NCBI RefSeq assembly: GCF_002215495.1
Contig: NZ_CP021378.1
Location: 1,488,764-1,552,763 of the forward strand
Origin: Porphyrobacter sp. CACIAM 03H1
Lineage (GTDB): Bacteria > Pseudomonadota > Alphaproteobacteria > Sphingomonadales > Sphingomonadaceae
Direction: 5' to 3'
DNA: 64,000 nt
The translations under genes were made by a program, and so were the position numbers. Position 1 is the first letter of the stretch. The number at the start of each line of letters is the position of its first letter. Below, in pieces: positions 52,956-63,041 of the stretch. A model generated the notes under the pieces. It had not been told where the DNA came from, made no database searches, and was given only the letters and a program-made list of their open reading frames with translations.

Positions 52956-55310
52956 GTGGGCAACAACCGCACCTCTTCCGCCTCGGCACCTTCTGCCGAA
53001 TTGTCGATCGCCGATGTGCTCGGATTGACGCGCAATCCGGCGTTCGATCCCATGCGCCTGCGTGGCGATGAATATGCCGAACTCGCCTATGCCAGCCGCA
53101 ACCGGATGCTCGCCAATGCGCTGGTAGCCTTCTTCACGGCTGCGGTCTTCGCGCCGCTGATCGGTTTTCTGGTGGTGGTGCCCTGGGCGGGTCTGCTTGC
53201 CTTCGTCCTCTACCGCTCGCGGCAGACCGACCTGCTGCTGGCGGCCAGCGGCACCCGCGTCGGGCCGGCCACGCTCGAGCGTTGGCAGAACCTCCACGCC
53301 ATCGCCGGCGCAGCCTGCTGGGTGGGGGCAGTGCTGCTCTTTCCTCTGCTCTCGGGGGGCGCTCAGGCCTACACCCTGCAGATGATCCTGCTGACGCTGA
53401 TGGTCGCCTCGACCTTCGTGTTCTCGACTTCCCCGCTGAGCGTCCTGCTTTATATCGGTATTCTCGGGCTCGGCGTCATCCTGTCGCTGGCGCTCGCGGG
53501 CCAGTGGCAGGCAGTGGGCGGGGCGATCCTGTTCACCATCGCCAGTCTCGTCGCGACCATCCAGATCCGCACCACCTTCGTGAAGGCGCGCCTTGCCGAG
53601 GCTGCCGTGGCGGAGAAGGAAGCGGTGGTCTCGCTGCTGCTGCGGGAATTCGAGGAGAACGAGGCCGACTGGCTGTGGGAGGTCGATCCGGCCCGGCGTC
53701 TGCGTTCGGTCAGCCCGCGCTTCGCCTTTGCGCTCGGCCGCGCCCAGGGCGAGGTCGAGGGCAAGCCGCTGCTCGAGATGGTCGCAGGCCAGAACTGGGC
53801 GAGCGGCCAGTTTCCGCCCAGCCTCCACGATCTCGCCGAGCGGCTGAAGAACCGCGAGAACTTCTCGAACATGCTGGTGCAGGTCTCGATCCTCGGCGAG
53901 GAACGCTGGTGGGAACTCTCCGGCACCCCGGTGCGCGACGAACAGGGGAGATTCACCGGCTTCCGAGGGGTCGGCTCTGACGTGACCGAACAGCGCAAGT
54001 CGTCGGAGAAGATCGCCTATCTGGCGCGCTACGATACGCTCACCCAGCTGCCCAACCGCCTCCAGGTTACCGAGGCGCTGGGCGAGGCGCTGCGCTATGC
54101 CGCGCAATGGCGCACGCGCTGCGCGCTGCTGATGGTCGATCTCGACCGGTTCAAGGCGGTCAACGATTCGCTCGGCCACATGACGGGCGACAAGTTGCTC
54201 GCGCAGGTTTCCGCGCGGCTGCAGTCCCTGATGGGCGAGAACCATCTATGCGGGCGTCTGGGCGGCGACGAATTCGCGATCGTGATCCGCGACGCAAGCC
54301 AGGTCGGGATCGTGCGCGATCTGGCGCGGCGCGTGATCGACCGTCTGTCGGAACCCTATCAGGTCGATCACCACACCCTCTACGTCGGTGCCAGCGTCGG
54401 TTCGGCCGAGGGTCCGCGCGACGGCAACAGCGTCGAGGAGATGATGCGTAACGCTGACCTTGCGCTCTACCGGGCCAAGGACATGGGCGGCGGCGAACAT
54501 TGCCGCTTCGAACCGGTGCTCCACGCCTCGGCCGAGGAACGCCGCCAGCTCGAGGTCGCGCTGAGGAAGGCGCTGGGGCGCGACGAGATGGTGCTGCACT
54601 ACCAGCCGGTGGTCGATGCGCGCAGCGAGAGCGTTGTCAGCTTCGAGGCGCTGGTGCGCTGGAACAGCGCCGATCACGGCTTCGTCAGCCCCGGCAAGTT
54701 CATCCCCCTTGCCGAGGATACCCGCCTCATCGTCCCGATCGGCCAGTGGGTGCTGCGACGCGCCTGCGAGGAAGCCCGGAACTGGCCCGAGCACGTCAAG
54801 GTCAACGTCAACGTCTCGCCCGAACAGCTGCTCGAACCGGGCTTCCACGATCAGGTGGTGCAGGCGCTTGCCGCCAGCGGCCTCAGGCCCGAGCGGCTCG
54901 AGGTGGAAGTGACCGAGAGCATCTTCCTGCGCGACGCCAGCGTTGCGCGCAATGCGCTCGAACAGGTGATGGCGCTGGGCTGCTCGGTTGCGCTCGACGA
55001 TTTCGGGACCGGCTATTCCTCGCTCGGCTACCTCAGGAAGCTCAAGTTCTCGACGATCAAGGTTGACCGCACCTTCGTGCAGGGGGCGGCGCAGGGCAGC
55101 GCGGAGAGCCTCGCGATCATCAACGCGGTGGTGGCGATGGCCAAGAGCCTGCAGATGACCACGACCGCCGAAGGGGTCGAGACCTCCGAGGAAGCCGAAC
55201 TGATCCGCAACCTCGGTTGCGACAAGATCCAAGGCTTCTATTTCGGCCGGCCGATGACCGCCGAGGACGCGCGCAGTCTGTTCGCCGCAATCCGCGAGCG
55301 TCGCGCCTGA
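52956..55310 (+). CDS. Membrane GGDEF-EAL (c-di-GMP) protein with PAS
   Basis: 784 residues from GTG 52956. Six transmembrane helices (about 50-205) precede a PAS-like domain (about 230-345), then GGDEF (about 360-520; active-site GRLGGDEFAI) and EAL (about 535-780; SFEALVRW, NVNVSPEQLLE, DDFGTGYSSL and EGVE). Both catalytic motifs look intact, so either synthesis or breakdown of c-di-GMP is possible, with the direction set by the PAS/membrane input. It is 84 bp after glmS; the two may be co-transcribed or not. GTG start preferred to later Met residues. Confidence 0.92.
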   Translation: MGNNRTSSASAPSAELSIADVLGLTRNPAFDPMRLRGDEYAELAYASRNRMLANALVAFFTAAVFAPLIGFLVVVPWAGLLAFVLYRSRQTDLLLAASGTRVGPATLERWQNLHAIAGAACWVGAVLLFPLLSGGAQAYTLQMILLTLMVASTFVFSTSPLSVLLYIGILGLGVILSLALAGQWQAVGGAILFTIASLVATIQIRTTFVKARLAEAAVAEKEAVVSLLLREFEENEADWLWEVDPARRLRSVSPRFAFALGRAQGEVEGKPLLEMVAGQNWASGQFPPSLHDLAERLKNRENFSNMLVQVSILGEERWWELSGTPVRDEQGRFTGFRGVGSDVTEQRKSSEKIAYLARYDTLTQLPNRLQVTEALGEALRYAAQWRTRCALLMVDLDRFKAVNDSLGHMTGDKLLAQVSARLQSLMGENHLCGRLGGDEFAIVIRDASQVGIVRDLARRVIDRLSEPYQVDHHTLYVGASVGSAEGPRDGNSVEEMMRNADLALYRAKDMGGGEHCRFEPVLHASAEERRQLEVALRKALGRDEMVLHYQPVVDARSESVVSFEALVRWNSADHGFVSPGKFIPLAEDTRLIVPIGQWVLRRACEEARNWPEHVKVNVNVSPEQLLEPGFHDQVVQALAASGLRPERLEVEVTESIFLRDASVARNALEQVMALGCSVALDDFGTGYSSLGYLRKLKFSTIKVDRTFVQGAAQGSAESLAIINAVVAMAKSLQMTTTAEGVETSEEAELIRNLGCDKIQGFYFGRPMTAEDARSLFAAIRERRA

Positions 55311-55319
55311 CGCCCGCCG

Positions 55320-56009
55320 TCAGGCCGTGGCGAAGCTCGACAGGATGCTCTCGAACAGCCGGCGTCCGTCGGCCCCGCCGAGCGCCGCCACCGCGGCCGG
55401 TTCGATCGCCCGTTCGGGGTGCGGCATCATGCCCATCACCCGGCCATTGGCGCTGAGCACCCCGGCAATGTCGCGCGAGGAGCCGTTGCAGCTTTCGGCG
55501 TAGCGGAAGGCGACGCGGCCTTCGCCCTCGAGCCGGTCGAGCGTTTCGGCATCGGCGTAGTAGTTGCCGTCATGGTGGGCGACGGGGATGCGGATCGTCT
55601 CGCCTGCCGCATAGCCTGCGGTGAAGGGCGAGGCGGCGTTTGCGACCGTCAGCGGCACGGTGCGGCATACGAACCGCTGGCCGGCATTGCGCAGCAGCGC
55701 GCCCGGCAGGAGGCGCGCCTCGGTCAGCACCTGGAAGCCGTTGCACACGCCGAGCACCGGAACGCCGCGCCCGGCTGCGGCGATCACGGCGCGCATGATC
55801 GGGCTGGTCGCCGCCATCGCGCCCGAGCGCAGGTAGTCGCCGTAGGAAAAGCCGCCCGGCAGGGCGATCAGGTCAAGCCGGTCCGGCAGCTCGGCATCGC
55901 CGTGCCACACGCGGATCGCAGGGCTGCCCGAGACCGCCTCGAGGGCCACCGCCATGTCGCGGTCGCAGTTCGAGCCGGGGAAGGTGATCACCGCCGCCCG
56001 GAACGCCAT
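55320..56009 (-). CDS. purQ: Phosphoribosylformylglycinamidine synthase subunit PurQ
   Basis: 229 residues; the glutaminase subunit of FGAM synthase. The nucleophile is in GVCNGFQ and the catalytic His/Glu are in MMPHPERA. It gives ammonia to PurL. The start ATG 56009 shares a base with the purS stop (TGATG). purL is not in the window. It converges on the GGDEF-EAL gene, whose stop is 9 bp away. Confidence 0.95.
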   Translation of the reverse strand: MAFRAAVITFPGSNCDRDMAVALEAVSGSPAIRVWHGDAELPDRLDLIALPGGFSYGDYLRSGAMAATSPIMRAVIAAAGRGVPVLGVCNGFQVLTEARLLPGALLRNAGQRFVCRTVPLTVANAASPFTAGYAAGETIRIPVAHHDGNYYADAETLDRLEGEGRVAFRYAESCNGSSRDIAGVLSANGRVMGMMPHPERAIEPAAVAALGGADGRRLFESILSSFATA

Positions 56010-56242
56010 CACTGCGCGCCTTCGATGCTGAAGTTCTCGATCACCGTGTTGGCGAGCAGCTTCTCGCACATCTGGCGGATCGTCGCCTCGTCGGTGCCGT
56101 CGGCGAGGTCGAGTTCGATCAACCGGCCGATCCGCACCTCCTCGACGCCGGTGAAGCCGAGCCCTTCGAGCGCATGGTGCACCGCGCGGCCCTGCGGATC
56201 GAGCACCCCGGGCTTCAACCTGACGAGGACGCGCACTTGCAT
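56009..56242 (-). CDS. purS: FGAM synthase subunit PurS
   Basis: 77 residues; the small bridging subunit of the FGAM synthase PurLQS complex. [18 protein letters not shown] is the family start and the C terminus reads [13 protein letters not shown]. Upstream frame extension to 56326 is not needed. It is coupled to purQ by TGATG. In related organisms purC commonly lies immediately upstream; here purC is at 61825 and a receptor plus a protease gene lie between. Confidence 0.94.
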   Translation of the reverse strand: MQVRVLVRLKPGVLDPQGRAVHHALEGLGFTGVEEVRIGRLIELDLADGTDEATIRQMCEKLLANTVIENFSIEGAQ

Positions 56243-56556
56243 GACCTGATGCTCCATATTTCGCGAGGGACCGGCGCAGGGCCGTTGCGGCGTCGCTATA
56301 GCGTGTGACCGCGCGGGTGCAATCACGCTGATGCGGCTTGTGCACGCAGGCTTCGCGCAGGGATGTGTCGCGCCCCTGTCACAAAGCGGTCAATCATCAT
56401 CCATGATTGTAACCTTCTTGCAACATGCGCTCCAAGATCGCCGCCGATCCTGCGCATTCTCGCAGCATTGCGAAGCTGCATCCTCGCGCGAATCGCGCAA
56501 AAATGTCACCGCGCGCGCACCCCCTCTCCATCCGCTCCAACCAAAGAGGTTGTCCG
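56243..56556. other. Divergent purS-receptor spacer
   Basis: 314 bp without a gene. It contains an inverted repeat CAATCAT/ATGATTG (56391-56397 and 56403-56409), a short palindrome GCGCGAATCGCGC near 56490, and an AAAGAGG ribosome site for the receptor. These are possible control sites, not proven. Confidence 0.5.
56391..56409. promoter_or_regulatory. Inverted repeat upstream of TonB receptor
   Basis: CAATCAT and ATGATTG are perfect 7-bp arms around a 5-base spacer. It lies about 150 bases before the receptor start and may bind a dimeric regulator such as Fur-like or TetR-like proteins; no known consensus is matched exactly. Confidence 0.3.
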
Positions 56557-58776
56557 ATGTCTCACCGCTTCTCTGCCATCCGTGCAGCATGGGCCGGTTC
56601 CACCGTGCTCGCCGCCGCCTTCGGCTTCGCTGCTCCCGCTGCGGCGCAGGACACTGCCGCCGCCGAAACCGAGGGCCAGCTCGCAACCATCATCGTCACG
56701 GCGAACCGCCGCGAGGAAAACCTCCAGGACGTGCCGGTCTCGGCCGACATCCTCGATCAGGAGCGGGTCGGCGCGATCTTCAGCGCGGCGGCCGACATCA
56801 CCGCGCTCGCCGGCACCGCGCCGGGCCTCAACGTCGAAAGCTCGAACGGCCGTGTCGCCCCGCGCTTCTACATCCGCGGTCTCGGCAACACAGACTTCGA
56901 CCTTGCCGCCTCGCAGCCCGTCTCGGTGCTGCTCGATGATGTCGTGATGGAGAACGTGACGCTCAAGAGCTTCCCGATCTTCGACGTCGAGCGGGTCGAG
57001 GTCCTGCGCGGTCCGCAAGGCACGCTGTTCGGCCGCAACACCCCGGCGGGCATCGTGAAGATCGACTCCGTGAAGCCCAGCCACGACACCTCGGCGGTCG
57101 CCAACCTTTCCTTCGGCAGCCTCGACACGATCTCGCTCAACGGCGCGATCGGCGGCTCGATTGCGAAGGACGTGCTGGCCTTCCGCGCCTCGGTCCAGCT
57201 CCAGCGCCGCGGCGACTGGATCGACAACGGCTTCACCAACGACGAGAACGTGCTCGGCGGCTACACCGACATTGCCGCGCGCGGCCAGCTGCTGTTCACC
57301 CCGAGCGACCGGGCGAGCATCCTTGCCGCCGTCAATTTCCGCGATCTCGACGGTTCCTCGACCTTCTTCCGCGCCAACATTCTCGGCCCGGGCAACAATC
57401 GCCTCAACAACAACTACGACCGCAACACCGTGTTCTACGATGCGGGCGGCGGCAACCTTGCCAACTACCAGCAGTTCGGCGCGACCCTGACCGCGTCCTA
57501 CGAATTCGACGGCGCGACGCTGACCTCGATCACCAGCCACTGGACCAGCGAAGGCTCGAGCCGCGGCGACATCGACGGCGGTTTCGGCGCGTCCTTCCTG
57601 CCTGTTATGGGCCCGGGTTTCATCCCGTTCCCCTCGGACACGCAGGACTCGATCGACCTCAAGCAGACCACCCAAGAAGTGCGTCTCGCCTCGAACACCG
57701 ACGGCCCGCTGACGTGGCAGGTCGGGGGCTTCTACTTCGAGAGCGATTTCGACGTCACCACCGTCGGCTTCACCTTCCCGCCGCCGGTCACCGTCAACCA
57801 CACCAACGAGGCCTGGGCGCTGTTCGGCCAGCTCGGCTACCAGCTCACCGAGACGCTGCGCGTCACGGGCGGCCTGCGCTACACCGACGACCAGAAGGAC
57901 TTCTTCGTCCGCTCGGGCGCCGCGCGCCAGCCGCGCAGCGTGGGCGACGAGCAGTTCGACTGGGACATCAGCCTGTTCGCCGACGTCTCGGATGATGCGA
58001 GCGTCTATGCCAAGGTCGCCAACTCGTTCCGCGGGCCGACCATCCAGGGCCGCGACGTCGCCTTCTTCTCGCCCCCCTCGGTCGCGCAGTCGGAGAACAT
58101 CACCTCCTACGAAGTCGGCTTCAAGAGCGAGCTGGCCGATCGCCGCGTGCGCCTGAACGGTGCGGTCTACTACTACACCGTCGAGGACCCGCAGTTCACC
58201 GCCGTGGGCGGGGCGGGCAATCTCGTCCAGCTGATCAACGCCAACAAGGGCGAGGCCTACGGCTTTGAACTCGACGGCGCGTTCCAGATCAGCCCGCAGT
58301 TCCTCGTGACGCTCGGCGTTGCCTACAACAACACCGAGATCCAGGATCCGAACCTCGCGGTCGGCATCTGCGCGCAGTGCACCGTGACCGATCCGACCCG
58401 CGTGATTGCCGGCAACCGCCGCGCGCTGATCGACGGCAATCCCTTCCCCAACGCCCCCGAATGGAGCGGTGACTTCACCGCCCGCTACGGCATTCCGGTG
58501 GGCAATTCGGGCGAGTTCTTCATCTTCACCGACTGGATCTTCCTCGGCGAGACCAACTTCCTCCTTTACGAAAGCCGCGAATTCAACGCGGGCAGCCGGA
58601 TCGAGGGTGGTCTGAAGGTGGGCTACTCGGGCGACAACGGCCAGTGGGAAGTCGCCGCCTTCGCGCGCAACATCACCGACGAGGACAACGTGCTCGGCGT
58701 GGTGGACTTCAACAACAACACCGCTTTCGTCAACGATCCGCGCGTGATCGGGGTGATGTTCGGCGTCAAGTACTGA
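56557..58776 (+). CDS. TonB-dependent receptor
   Basis: 739 residues; outer-membrane gated beta-barrel. A signal peptide (about 1-30, ending APAAAQ) is followed by a TonB box-like ATIIVTANRREENLQDVPVS, a plug domain (about 50-165; FYIRGLGNTDFD, VEVLRGPQGTLFGRNTPAG) and a beta-barrel, ending in VIGVMFGVKY with the aromatic end needed for outer membrane insertion. Ligand unknown; in sphingomonads such receptors take in carbohydrates, siderophores or aromatics. ATG 56557 with AAAGAGG eight bases upstream. A strong terminator follows. Confidence 0.93.
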   Translation: MSHRFSAIRAAWAGSTVLAAAFGFAAPAAAQDTAAAETEGQLATIIVTANRREENLQDVPVSADILDQERVGAIFSAAADITALAGTAPGLNVESSNGRVAPRFYIRGLGNTDFDLAASQPVSVLLDDVVMENVTLKSFPIFDVERVEVLRGPQGTLFGRNTPAGIVKIDSVKPSHDTSAVANLSFGSLDTISLNGAIGGSIAKDVLAFRASVQLQRRGDWIDNGFTNDENVLGGYTDIAARGQLLFTPSDRASILAAVNFRDLDGSSTFFRANILGPGNNRLNNNYDRNTVFYDAGGGNLANYQQFGATLTASYEFDGATLTSITSHWTSEGSSRGDIDGGFGASFLPVMGPGFIPFPSDTQDSIDLKQTTQEVRLASNTDGPLTWQVGGFYFESDFDVTTVGFTFPPPVTVNHTNEAWALFGQLGYQLTETLRVTGGLRYTDDQKDFFVRSGAARQPRSVGDEQFDWDISLFADVSDDASVYAKVANSFRGPTIQGRDVAFFSPPSVAQSENITSYEVGFKSELADRRVRLNGAVYYYTVEDPQFTAVGGAGNLVQLINANKGEAYGFELDGAFQISPQFLVTLGVAYNNTEIQDPNLAVGICAQCTVTDPTRVIAGNRRALIDGNPFPNAPEWSGDFTARYGIPVGNSGEFFIFTDWIFLGETNFLLYESREFNAGSRIEGGLKVGYSGDNGQWEVAAFARNITDEDNVLGVVDFNNNTAFVNDPRVIGVMFGVKY

Positions 58777-58815
58777 GGGTAGGCTCCCCGGCAACGGGGA
58801 GCGCACCGAAAGGGG

Positions 58816-58850
58816 AAAGCCGGCAGGGGGCGACCTGCCGGCTTTTTCTT
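58816..58850 (+). terminator. Strong Rho-independent terminator
   Basis: A perfect 12-bp GC-rich stem (58816-58827 with 58834-58845) and a run of Ts, 40 bases after the receptor stop. It probably also ends or insulates the convergent M16 gene. Confidence 0.92.
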
Positions 58851-58854
58851 TTGC

Positions 58855-61737
58855 CTATGGGTGGGGGCCCTCGCCTACGGCTTCGGGCAGGACGGCAAAG
58901 GCGACCGCGCCTGCGGGATCGAGATACTTGAGCGCGGCGGCGTGCACATCCGCAGGCGTGATCGCCGCCATCAGGACGGGCGTCGCGAAGTAGCGGTCAA
59001 GCCGCTCGGGCTCGCTCTGCGCCCTAGCGGCAAGGCCGAGCCAGCCGCCCAGATCCTTGAGCAGGTTGGCATACTCCTCGAGGAAGGGCTTGCGCGCGCG
59101 TTCGACCACGTCGGCATCGAGCGGGCCGGCGCGCAAGTCGGCGATCAGCTCCTGCAAGGCTGCCTGCGTCGGCGCAACCTGATCGGCGGCGACGGAAGCG
59201 CTGATCGCGAAGGTGCCATAGCCGGGATAGATGCGGCTGTTGCTCGATCCGGCCGAGGGCGAATAGGCCTGTCCCAGCTTCTCGCGCAGTCGGTCAGTGA
59301 GTTCCAGGCGCACGATCCGGGCGAGCAGTTGCAGGCGCAGCGCCTCGGCGTGGTTGCGGTCGTCGGTCGTCGGCCACACCCATTGCAGCAGCGCCTGGTC
59401 GGGCTCGCCCTTGTGGGTCAGCGTGCGCGGGCCGCGGGTGGAGGTGAAGCTGCGGTTGCGGTTCTCGGCGCGTGGCTGGAAGGCCTCCTCGCGCGGCGGC
59501 AGCGCACCGAGCGTCGCGGCGACGGCGGCGATGGCGGCGTTCTCGTCGAGATCCCCCACCAGCGCGAGCTCGATCGCGCCGTGCGCCAGCCTGTCGCCGA
59601 TCGCGTCGCGCAGCTGCACGAAGTCGAGCGCCTCGAAGGCGGATTTCGGATGAAGGCTGAAGCGCGGGTCGTTGTCCGACAGAATCGCTCCGCTCGCCGA
59701 GGACAGCGCCCGTCCGGGGGTGGAATCGAGCGTGTTGAAGAAGTTGTCGATGTTCTTGCGATAGCGCTCGACGCCCTCTGGGCGGTACCCCGCATCGGTC
59801 AGCATCGCCGCGAGCACCTGCATCTGCAGCGCGAGGTCGCGCGGGGTGGTGGTGCCGCCGCTGCCGAAGGCGTCCGCATCGCTCGACAGGCTGAAGCCGA
59901 CGCTGCGCCCGGCCAGCACGCTGGTGAGCTCGTCCTGGCTGTGCTTGCCGAGCCCGCCCGCAGCCAACGAATTGGTGAGGTAGGTGCGCAAGGGTGCCTC
60001 GCGCGTGTTCATCAGGTCGCCGCCATCGACCGCGAGAGTGAAGGCGACCCGGTCCTTGCGCACATCGGTTTTCTTGAGCGTCAGCCGCACGCCGTTGGCG
60101 AAGCGCACCAGGCGCAGGCCGAGGCGCGGCTCCAGCGTGTCCGACACCACCGTTCCCGCCGGGCCGAAGTCGCTGTAGCCGAAGGCGAGCGGTCCGTTGT
60201 CGGCGGGCGCGGCGATGGCGAGCGCCATGCCTTCGCCAAAGGCGCTGCGTAGCCCCGCCTCGCCGCCTTCGGGCGCGGTGCGGCCCTCGAAGCGGATCAG
60301 CGGATCGACCAGCGGCGCCGCATCGTCCTTCACCGCCTGCCAGATCGCCTGCGGGGTCATTTCGGGAGCCAGCCGCTCGAACTCGGCGAGCTGCCATTCG
60401 GGCGTCACCGGCACCTGTTCATTGCCGACCAGCCCGAGCGCGGCGTTCACGAAGACCGCATTGCCGCGCGTGTCGGCCGCCTTCACGGCGTTTTCCAGTG
60501 CGGTGCGGATATTGGCGAGCTGTTCGTCGACCTCGGCCCGGGTGAAGCCGTAGGCGAGCGCCTGGTTCACCTCGCGCGTGGCGGCGAGCACGCCCTTGCG
60601 CCACTCGCCATCGGCGCTGCCGACCTGCAGGCTCGTGATGCGCGCATCCTCGAAGATGTCGCCCGAACCGAAGGTGGCGCTGCGGAAGGGCGCATCTGCG
60701 CCGCGGGCAAGGCGGGCGAGGCGGCGGTTGATGATCGCGTAGCCGACGCTGCGGAATGTCGTCCCCCGGCGGTTGGCGATGGTGTCGGGCTCGTCGCGCC
60801 AGGGGGCGAGGCGGCTGATGGTGACGAACTCGGGCAGGGAGGGGTCGAGATGGATGTCGGTCAGCCCCTTGCGCGTCACATCGATCGGCCCTGCAACGGG
60901 TCGGGCAGGGGCTGGGGCAGGCGTCCAGTCGGCGAAGCGGGCGCGAATCGCGGCCTCGACCAACTCGACGGGAAAGTCGCCGACCACCACCAGCACCGTG
61001 TTGGCAGGGGTGTAGGTGCGCTCGTAGAGGGCCCTGATCTGTGCCGCGGTGGCGCCCGAGAGCACCTCGAGCGTGCCGATCGGCAGGCGCTGGGTGTAGC
61101 GCGCGCCGGGCGCCAGGAAGGCGGCGTTGTCCTCGTAGTTGCGCAGGGAAAAGCCCGCACGGTCGCGCCGTTCGGCGAGGATGACCCCGCGCTCGCGCGC
61201 CACGGCTTCCTCGGAAATGGTCAGCTCGCTCGCGGTCTCGCGCATCAGCTTCAGCGCCGTGCCCAGCAGCGCCTCGTCGTTGCGCGGCAGGTTGAGCATG
61301 TAGGTTATCGCCTCGAAGCCGGTCGAGGCATTGGTGTCGGCGCCGAAAGCCAGGCCCTCGCGCTCGAGGAGCTTGATCATCTCGCCTTCGGGAATGCCCT
61401 TCGATCCGTTGAAGGCCATGTGTTCGAGATAGTGGGAAAGGCCGCGTTCGGTGTCGGTTTCCTCGAGCGCGCCGGAATCGATCCGCATCCGCACCAGCGC
61501 CGTGCCCGCGGGGGTAGCGTTGCGGCGGATGATGTAGCGCATTCCGTTGTCGAGCCGACCGAAGGTGTAGCCGGGATCGACCGGCACGTCGCTCGTCTCG
61601 AAGGCCCAGACGGGTGCGGGTGCTTCGGCCGGGGCGGCGGCTGCGGCGACCGGGGTATCCTGCGCGGCGAGCGCCGACGTCAGGGCAAGCGGAGAGAGCG
61701 CCAGCATCAGCGCGGCGGTTAAGGGAAATTTCCGCAT
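58855..61737 (-). CDS. M16 family zinc peptidase, large, exported
   Basis: 960 residues with a signal peptide (about 1-25, ending ALAAQ). The inverted zinc motif HYLEH (residues 102-106, from the consensus HxxEH) lies in GLSHYLEHMAFNGSKG; the further Glu is in ARERGVILAERRDR. The protein has two M16-like halves plus C-terminal domains, as in pitrilysin/protease III. It should cut small peptides in the periplasm. ATG start at 61737. It converges on the receptor, which may provide its substrate uptake, and is 87 bp from purC. Confidence 0.92.
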   Translation of the reverse strand: MRKFPLTAALMLALSPLALTSALAAQDTPVAAAAAPAEAPAPVWAFETSDVPVDPGYTFGRLDNGMRYIIRRNATPAGTALVRMRIDSGALEETDTERGLSHYLEHMAFNGSKGIPEGEMIKLLEREGLAFGADTNASTGFEAITYMLNLPRNDEALLGTALKLMRETASELTISEEAVARERGVILAERRDRAGFSLRNYEDNAAFLAPGARYTQRLPIGTLEVLSGATAAQIRALYERTYTPANTVLVVVGDFPVELVEAAIRARFADWTPAPAPARPVAGPIDVTRKGLTDIHLDPSLPEFVTISRLAPWRDEPDTIANRRGTTFRSVGYAIINRRLARLARGADAPFRSATFGSGDIFEDARITSLQVGSADGEWRKGVLAATREVNQALAYGFTRAEVDEQLANIRTALENAVKAADTRGNAVFVNAALGLVGNEQVPVTPEWQLAEFERLAPEMTPQAIWQAVKDDAAPLVDPLIRFEGRTAPEGGEAGLRSAFGEGMALAIAAPADNGPLAFGYSDFGPAGTVVSDTLEPRLGLRLVRFANGVRLTLKKTDVRKDRVAFTLAVDGGDLMNTREAPLRTYLTNSLAAGGLGKHSQDELTSVLAGRSVGFSLSSDADAFGSGGTTTPRDLALQMQVLAAMLTDAGYRPEGVERYRKNIDNFFNTLDSTPGRALSSASGAILSDNDPRFSLHPKSAFEALDFVQLRDAIGDRLAHGAIELALVGDLDENAAIAAVAATLGALPPREEAFQPRAENRNRSFTSTRGPRTLTHKGEPDQALLQWVWPTTDDRNHAEALRLQLLARIVRLELTDRLREKLGQAYSPSAGSSNSRIYPGYGTFAISASVAADQVAPTQAALQELIADLRAGPLDADVVERARKPFLEEYANLLKDLGGWLGLAARAQSEPERLDRYFATPVLMAAITPADVHAAALKYLDPAGAVAFAVLPEAVGEGPHP

Positions 61738-61824
61738 GGATTTCAGAGGTCTCTCACGGCTTGATGGTTACCGTGCCGAGACTAGCGCCGGAAACGCGGC
61801 TGTCAGCCTATTTCTCGGGCCCGC

Positions 61825-62628
61825 TCACTTCTTGAGCGGCGGCGGGCCGCGCAGGCGCGAGCGTGCGTGCGACAGGTCGAAGACCTCGCCCGGGCCGTTG
61901 TCCTCGGCGCCCAGCAGGCCGAGGCGGCGGGCGACCTCGCGATAGGCCTCCTCCTCGCCGCCGAGATCCCGGCGGAAGCGGTCCTTGTCGAGCTTTTCGC
62001 CGGTCGCCATGTCCCACAGCCGGCAGCCGTCCGGGCTGATCTCGTCGGCGAGGATCACGCGGCTGTAATCGCCGTCGTAGAGGCGGCCGAACTCAAGCTT
62101 GAAGTCGATCAGGCGGATGTCGATCGCGGCGAACATCCCGCACAGGAAATCGTTGATGCGGATCGCCATCGAGGAGATGTCGTGCATCTCGTCGTTGCTG
62201 GCCCAGTTGAAGCAGGCGATGTGTTCCTCGGCCACCAGCGGATCGCCGAGCGCATCGTCCTTGTAATAATACTCGATCAGCGTGTGGGGCAGCGGCTCGC
62301 CTTCCTCGATCCCGAGGCGCTTGGAGATCGAGCCGGCGGCGACGTTCCTCACCACCACTTCGAGCGGGATGATGTCGACCTGCCGGATCAGCTGCTCGCG
62401 CATGTTGAGGCGGCGGATGAAGTGGGTGGGGATGCCGATATGGCCGAGGCGGGTGAAGACGTGCTCGCTGATGCGGTTGTTGATCACGCCCTTGCCGTTG
62501 ATCGTGCCCTTCTTCTCGGCGTTGAAGGCGGTCGCGTCGTCCTTGAAGTACTGGATGAGCGTGCCCGGTTCGGGGCCCTCGTAGAGGATCTTGGCCTTGC
62601 CTTCGTAGAGCTTGGTGCGGCGGGACAT
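61825..62628 (-). CDS. purC: SAICAR synthetase
   Basis: 267 residues; the seventh step of purine synthesis, joining CAIR and aspartate with ATP. It starts [16 protein letters not shown] and has [14 protein letters not shown] and [16 protein letters not shown] signatures (here [10 protein letters not shown]). ATG start at 62628. The tRNA-Phe follows upstream on the same strand after 23 bp. The usual purC-purS-purQ order is broken by the receptor and protease genes. Confidence 0.95.
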   Translation of the reverse strand: MSRRTKLYEGKAKILYEGPEPGTLIQYFKDDATAFNAEKKGTINGKGVINNRISEHVFTRLGHIGIPTHFIRRLNMREQLIRQVDIIPLEVVVRNVAAGSISKRLGIEEGEPLPHTLIEYYYKDDALGDPLVAEEHIACFNWASNDEMHDISSMAIRINDFLCGMFAAIDIRLIDFKLEFGRLYDGDYSRVILADEISPDGCRLWDMATGEKLDKDRFRRDLGGEEEAYREVARRLGLLGAEDNGPGEVFDLSHARSRLRGPPPLKK

Positions 62629-62651
62629 CGACGGTTTCCCTTTTCAGCGAA

Positions 62652-62726
62652 TGGTGCCCGGGGGCGGATTTGAACCACCGACACGCGGATTTTCAATCCG
62701 CTGCTCTACCCCTGAGCTACCCGGGC
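62652..62726 (-). tRNA. tRNA-Phe (GAA)
   Basis: A 75-base cloverleaf on the minus strand. Acceptor stem GCCCGGG/CCCGGGC, D-stem with AGCTCAGGGGTAGAGC, anticodon stem GCGGA/TCCGC around a loop with GAA, and T-arm with GGTTCAAATCC. The terminal CCA is encoded. The GAA anticodon reads Phe codons. Confidence 0.93.
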
Positions 62727-62855
62727 ATTCGCTGCGAGCGACGGGGCGAAGCCATCTGGCTGCCCCGGCGAGCAAATGAGAGCGGCCCTATGGCGAAGGG
62801 CGCGGGGGTTGGCAAGGGGTTTTCACGCCCTTTTTTCGCCTTTCTCCGCGGTGGC

Positions 62856-63041
62856 TCAATCCTGCTCGCGCCAGCTTTCCTGCGCGAGTTCCTCGGGATC
62901 GGCCGGAGGGCCGGGAACGGCATAGGAATCGGAAAACCAGCGCGCCAGATCGCGGTCCTTGCAACGCTGCGAACAGAAGGGATGATAGCTTTCCGAGCGC
63001 GGCTTGCGGCAGATCGGACAGGGCTTGGGCTTGGTGGTCAT
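62856..63041 (-). CDS. yacG: DNA gyrase inhibitor YacG
   Basis: 61 residues. Zinc-binding CPIC ... CSQRC (four Cys) and the conserved YHPFCSQRCKDRDLARWFS are typical of YacG, which binds GyrB. Normal size. The start ATG 63041 overlaps the RNase E/G-like stop as ATGA; the longer frame upstream is a shadow. The tRNA-Phe lies 129 bp downstream on the same strand. Confidence 0.93.
   Translation of the reverse strand: MTTKPKPCPICRKPRSESYHPFCSQRCKDRDLARWFSDSYAVPGPPADPEELAQESWREQD

Noticed and set aside
56506..58806. Open frame of 766 codons opposite the receptor
   Set aside because: Shadow of the receptor; composition and lack of start site argue against it.
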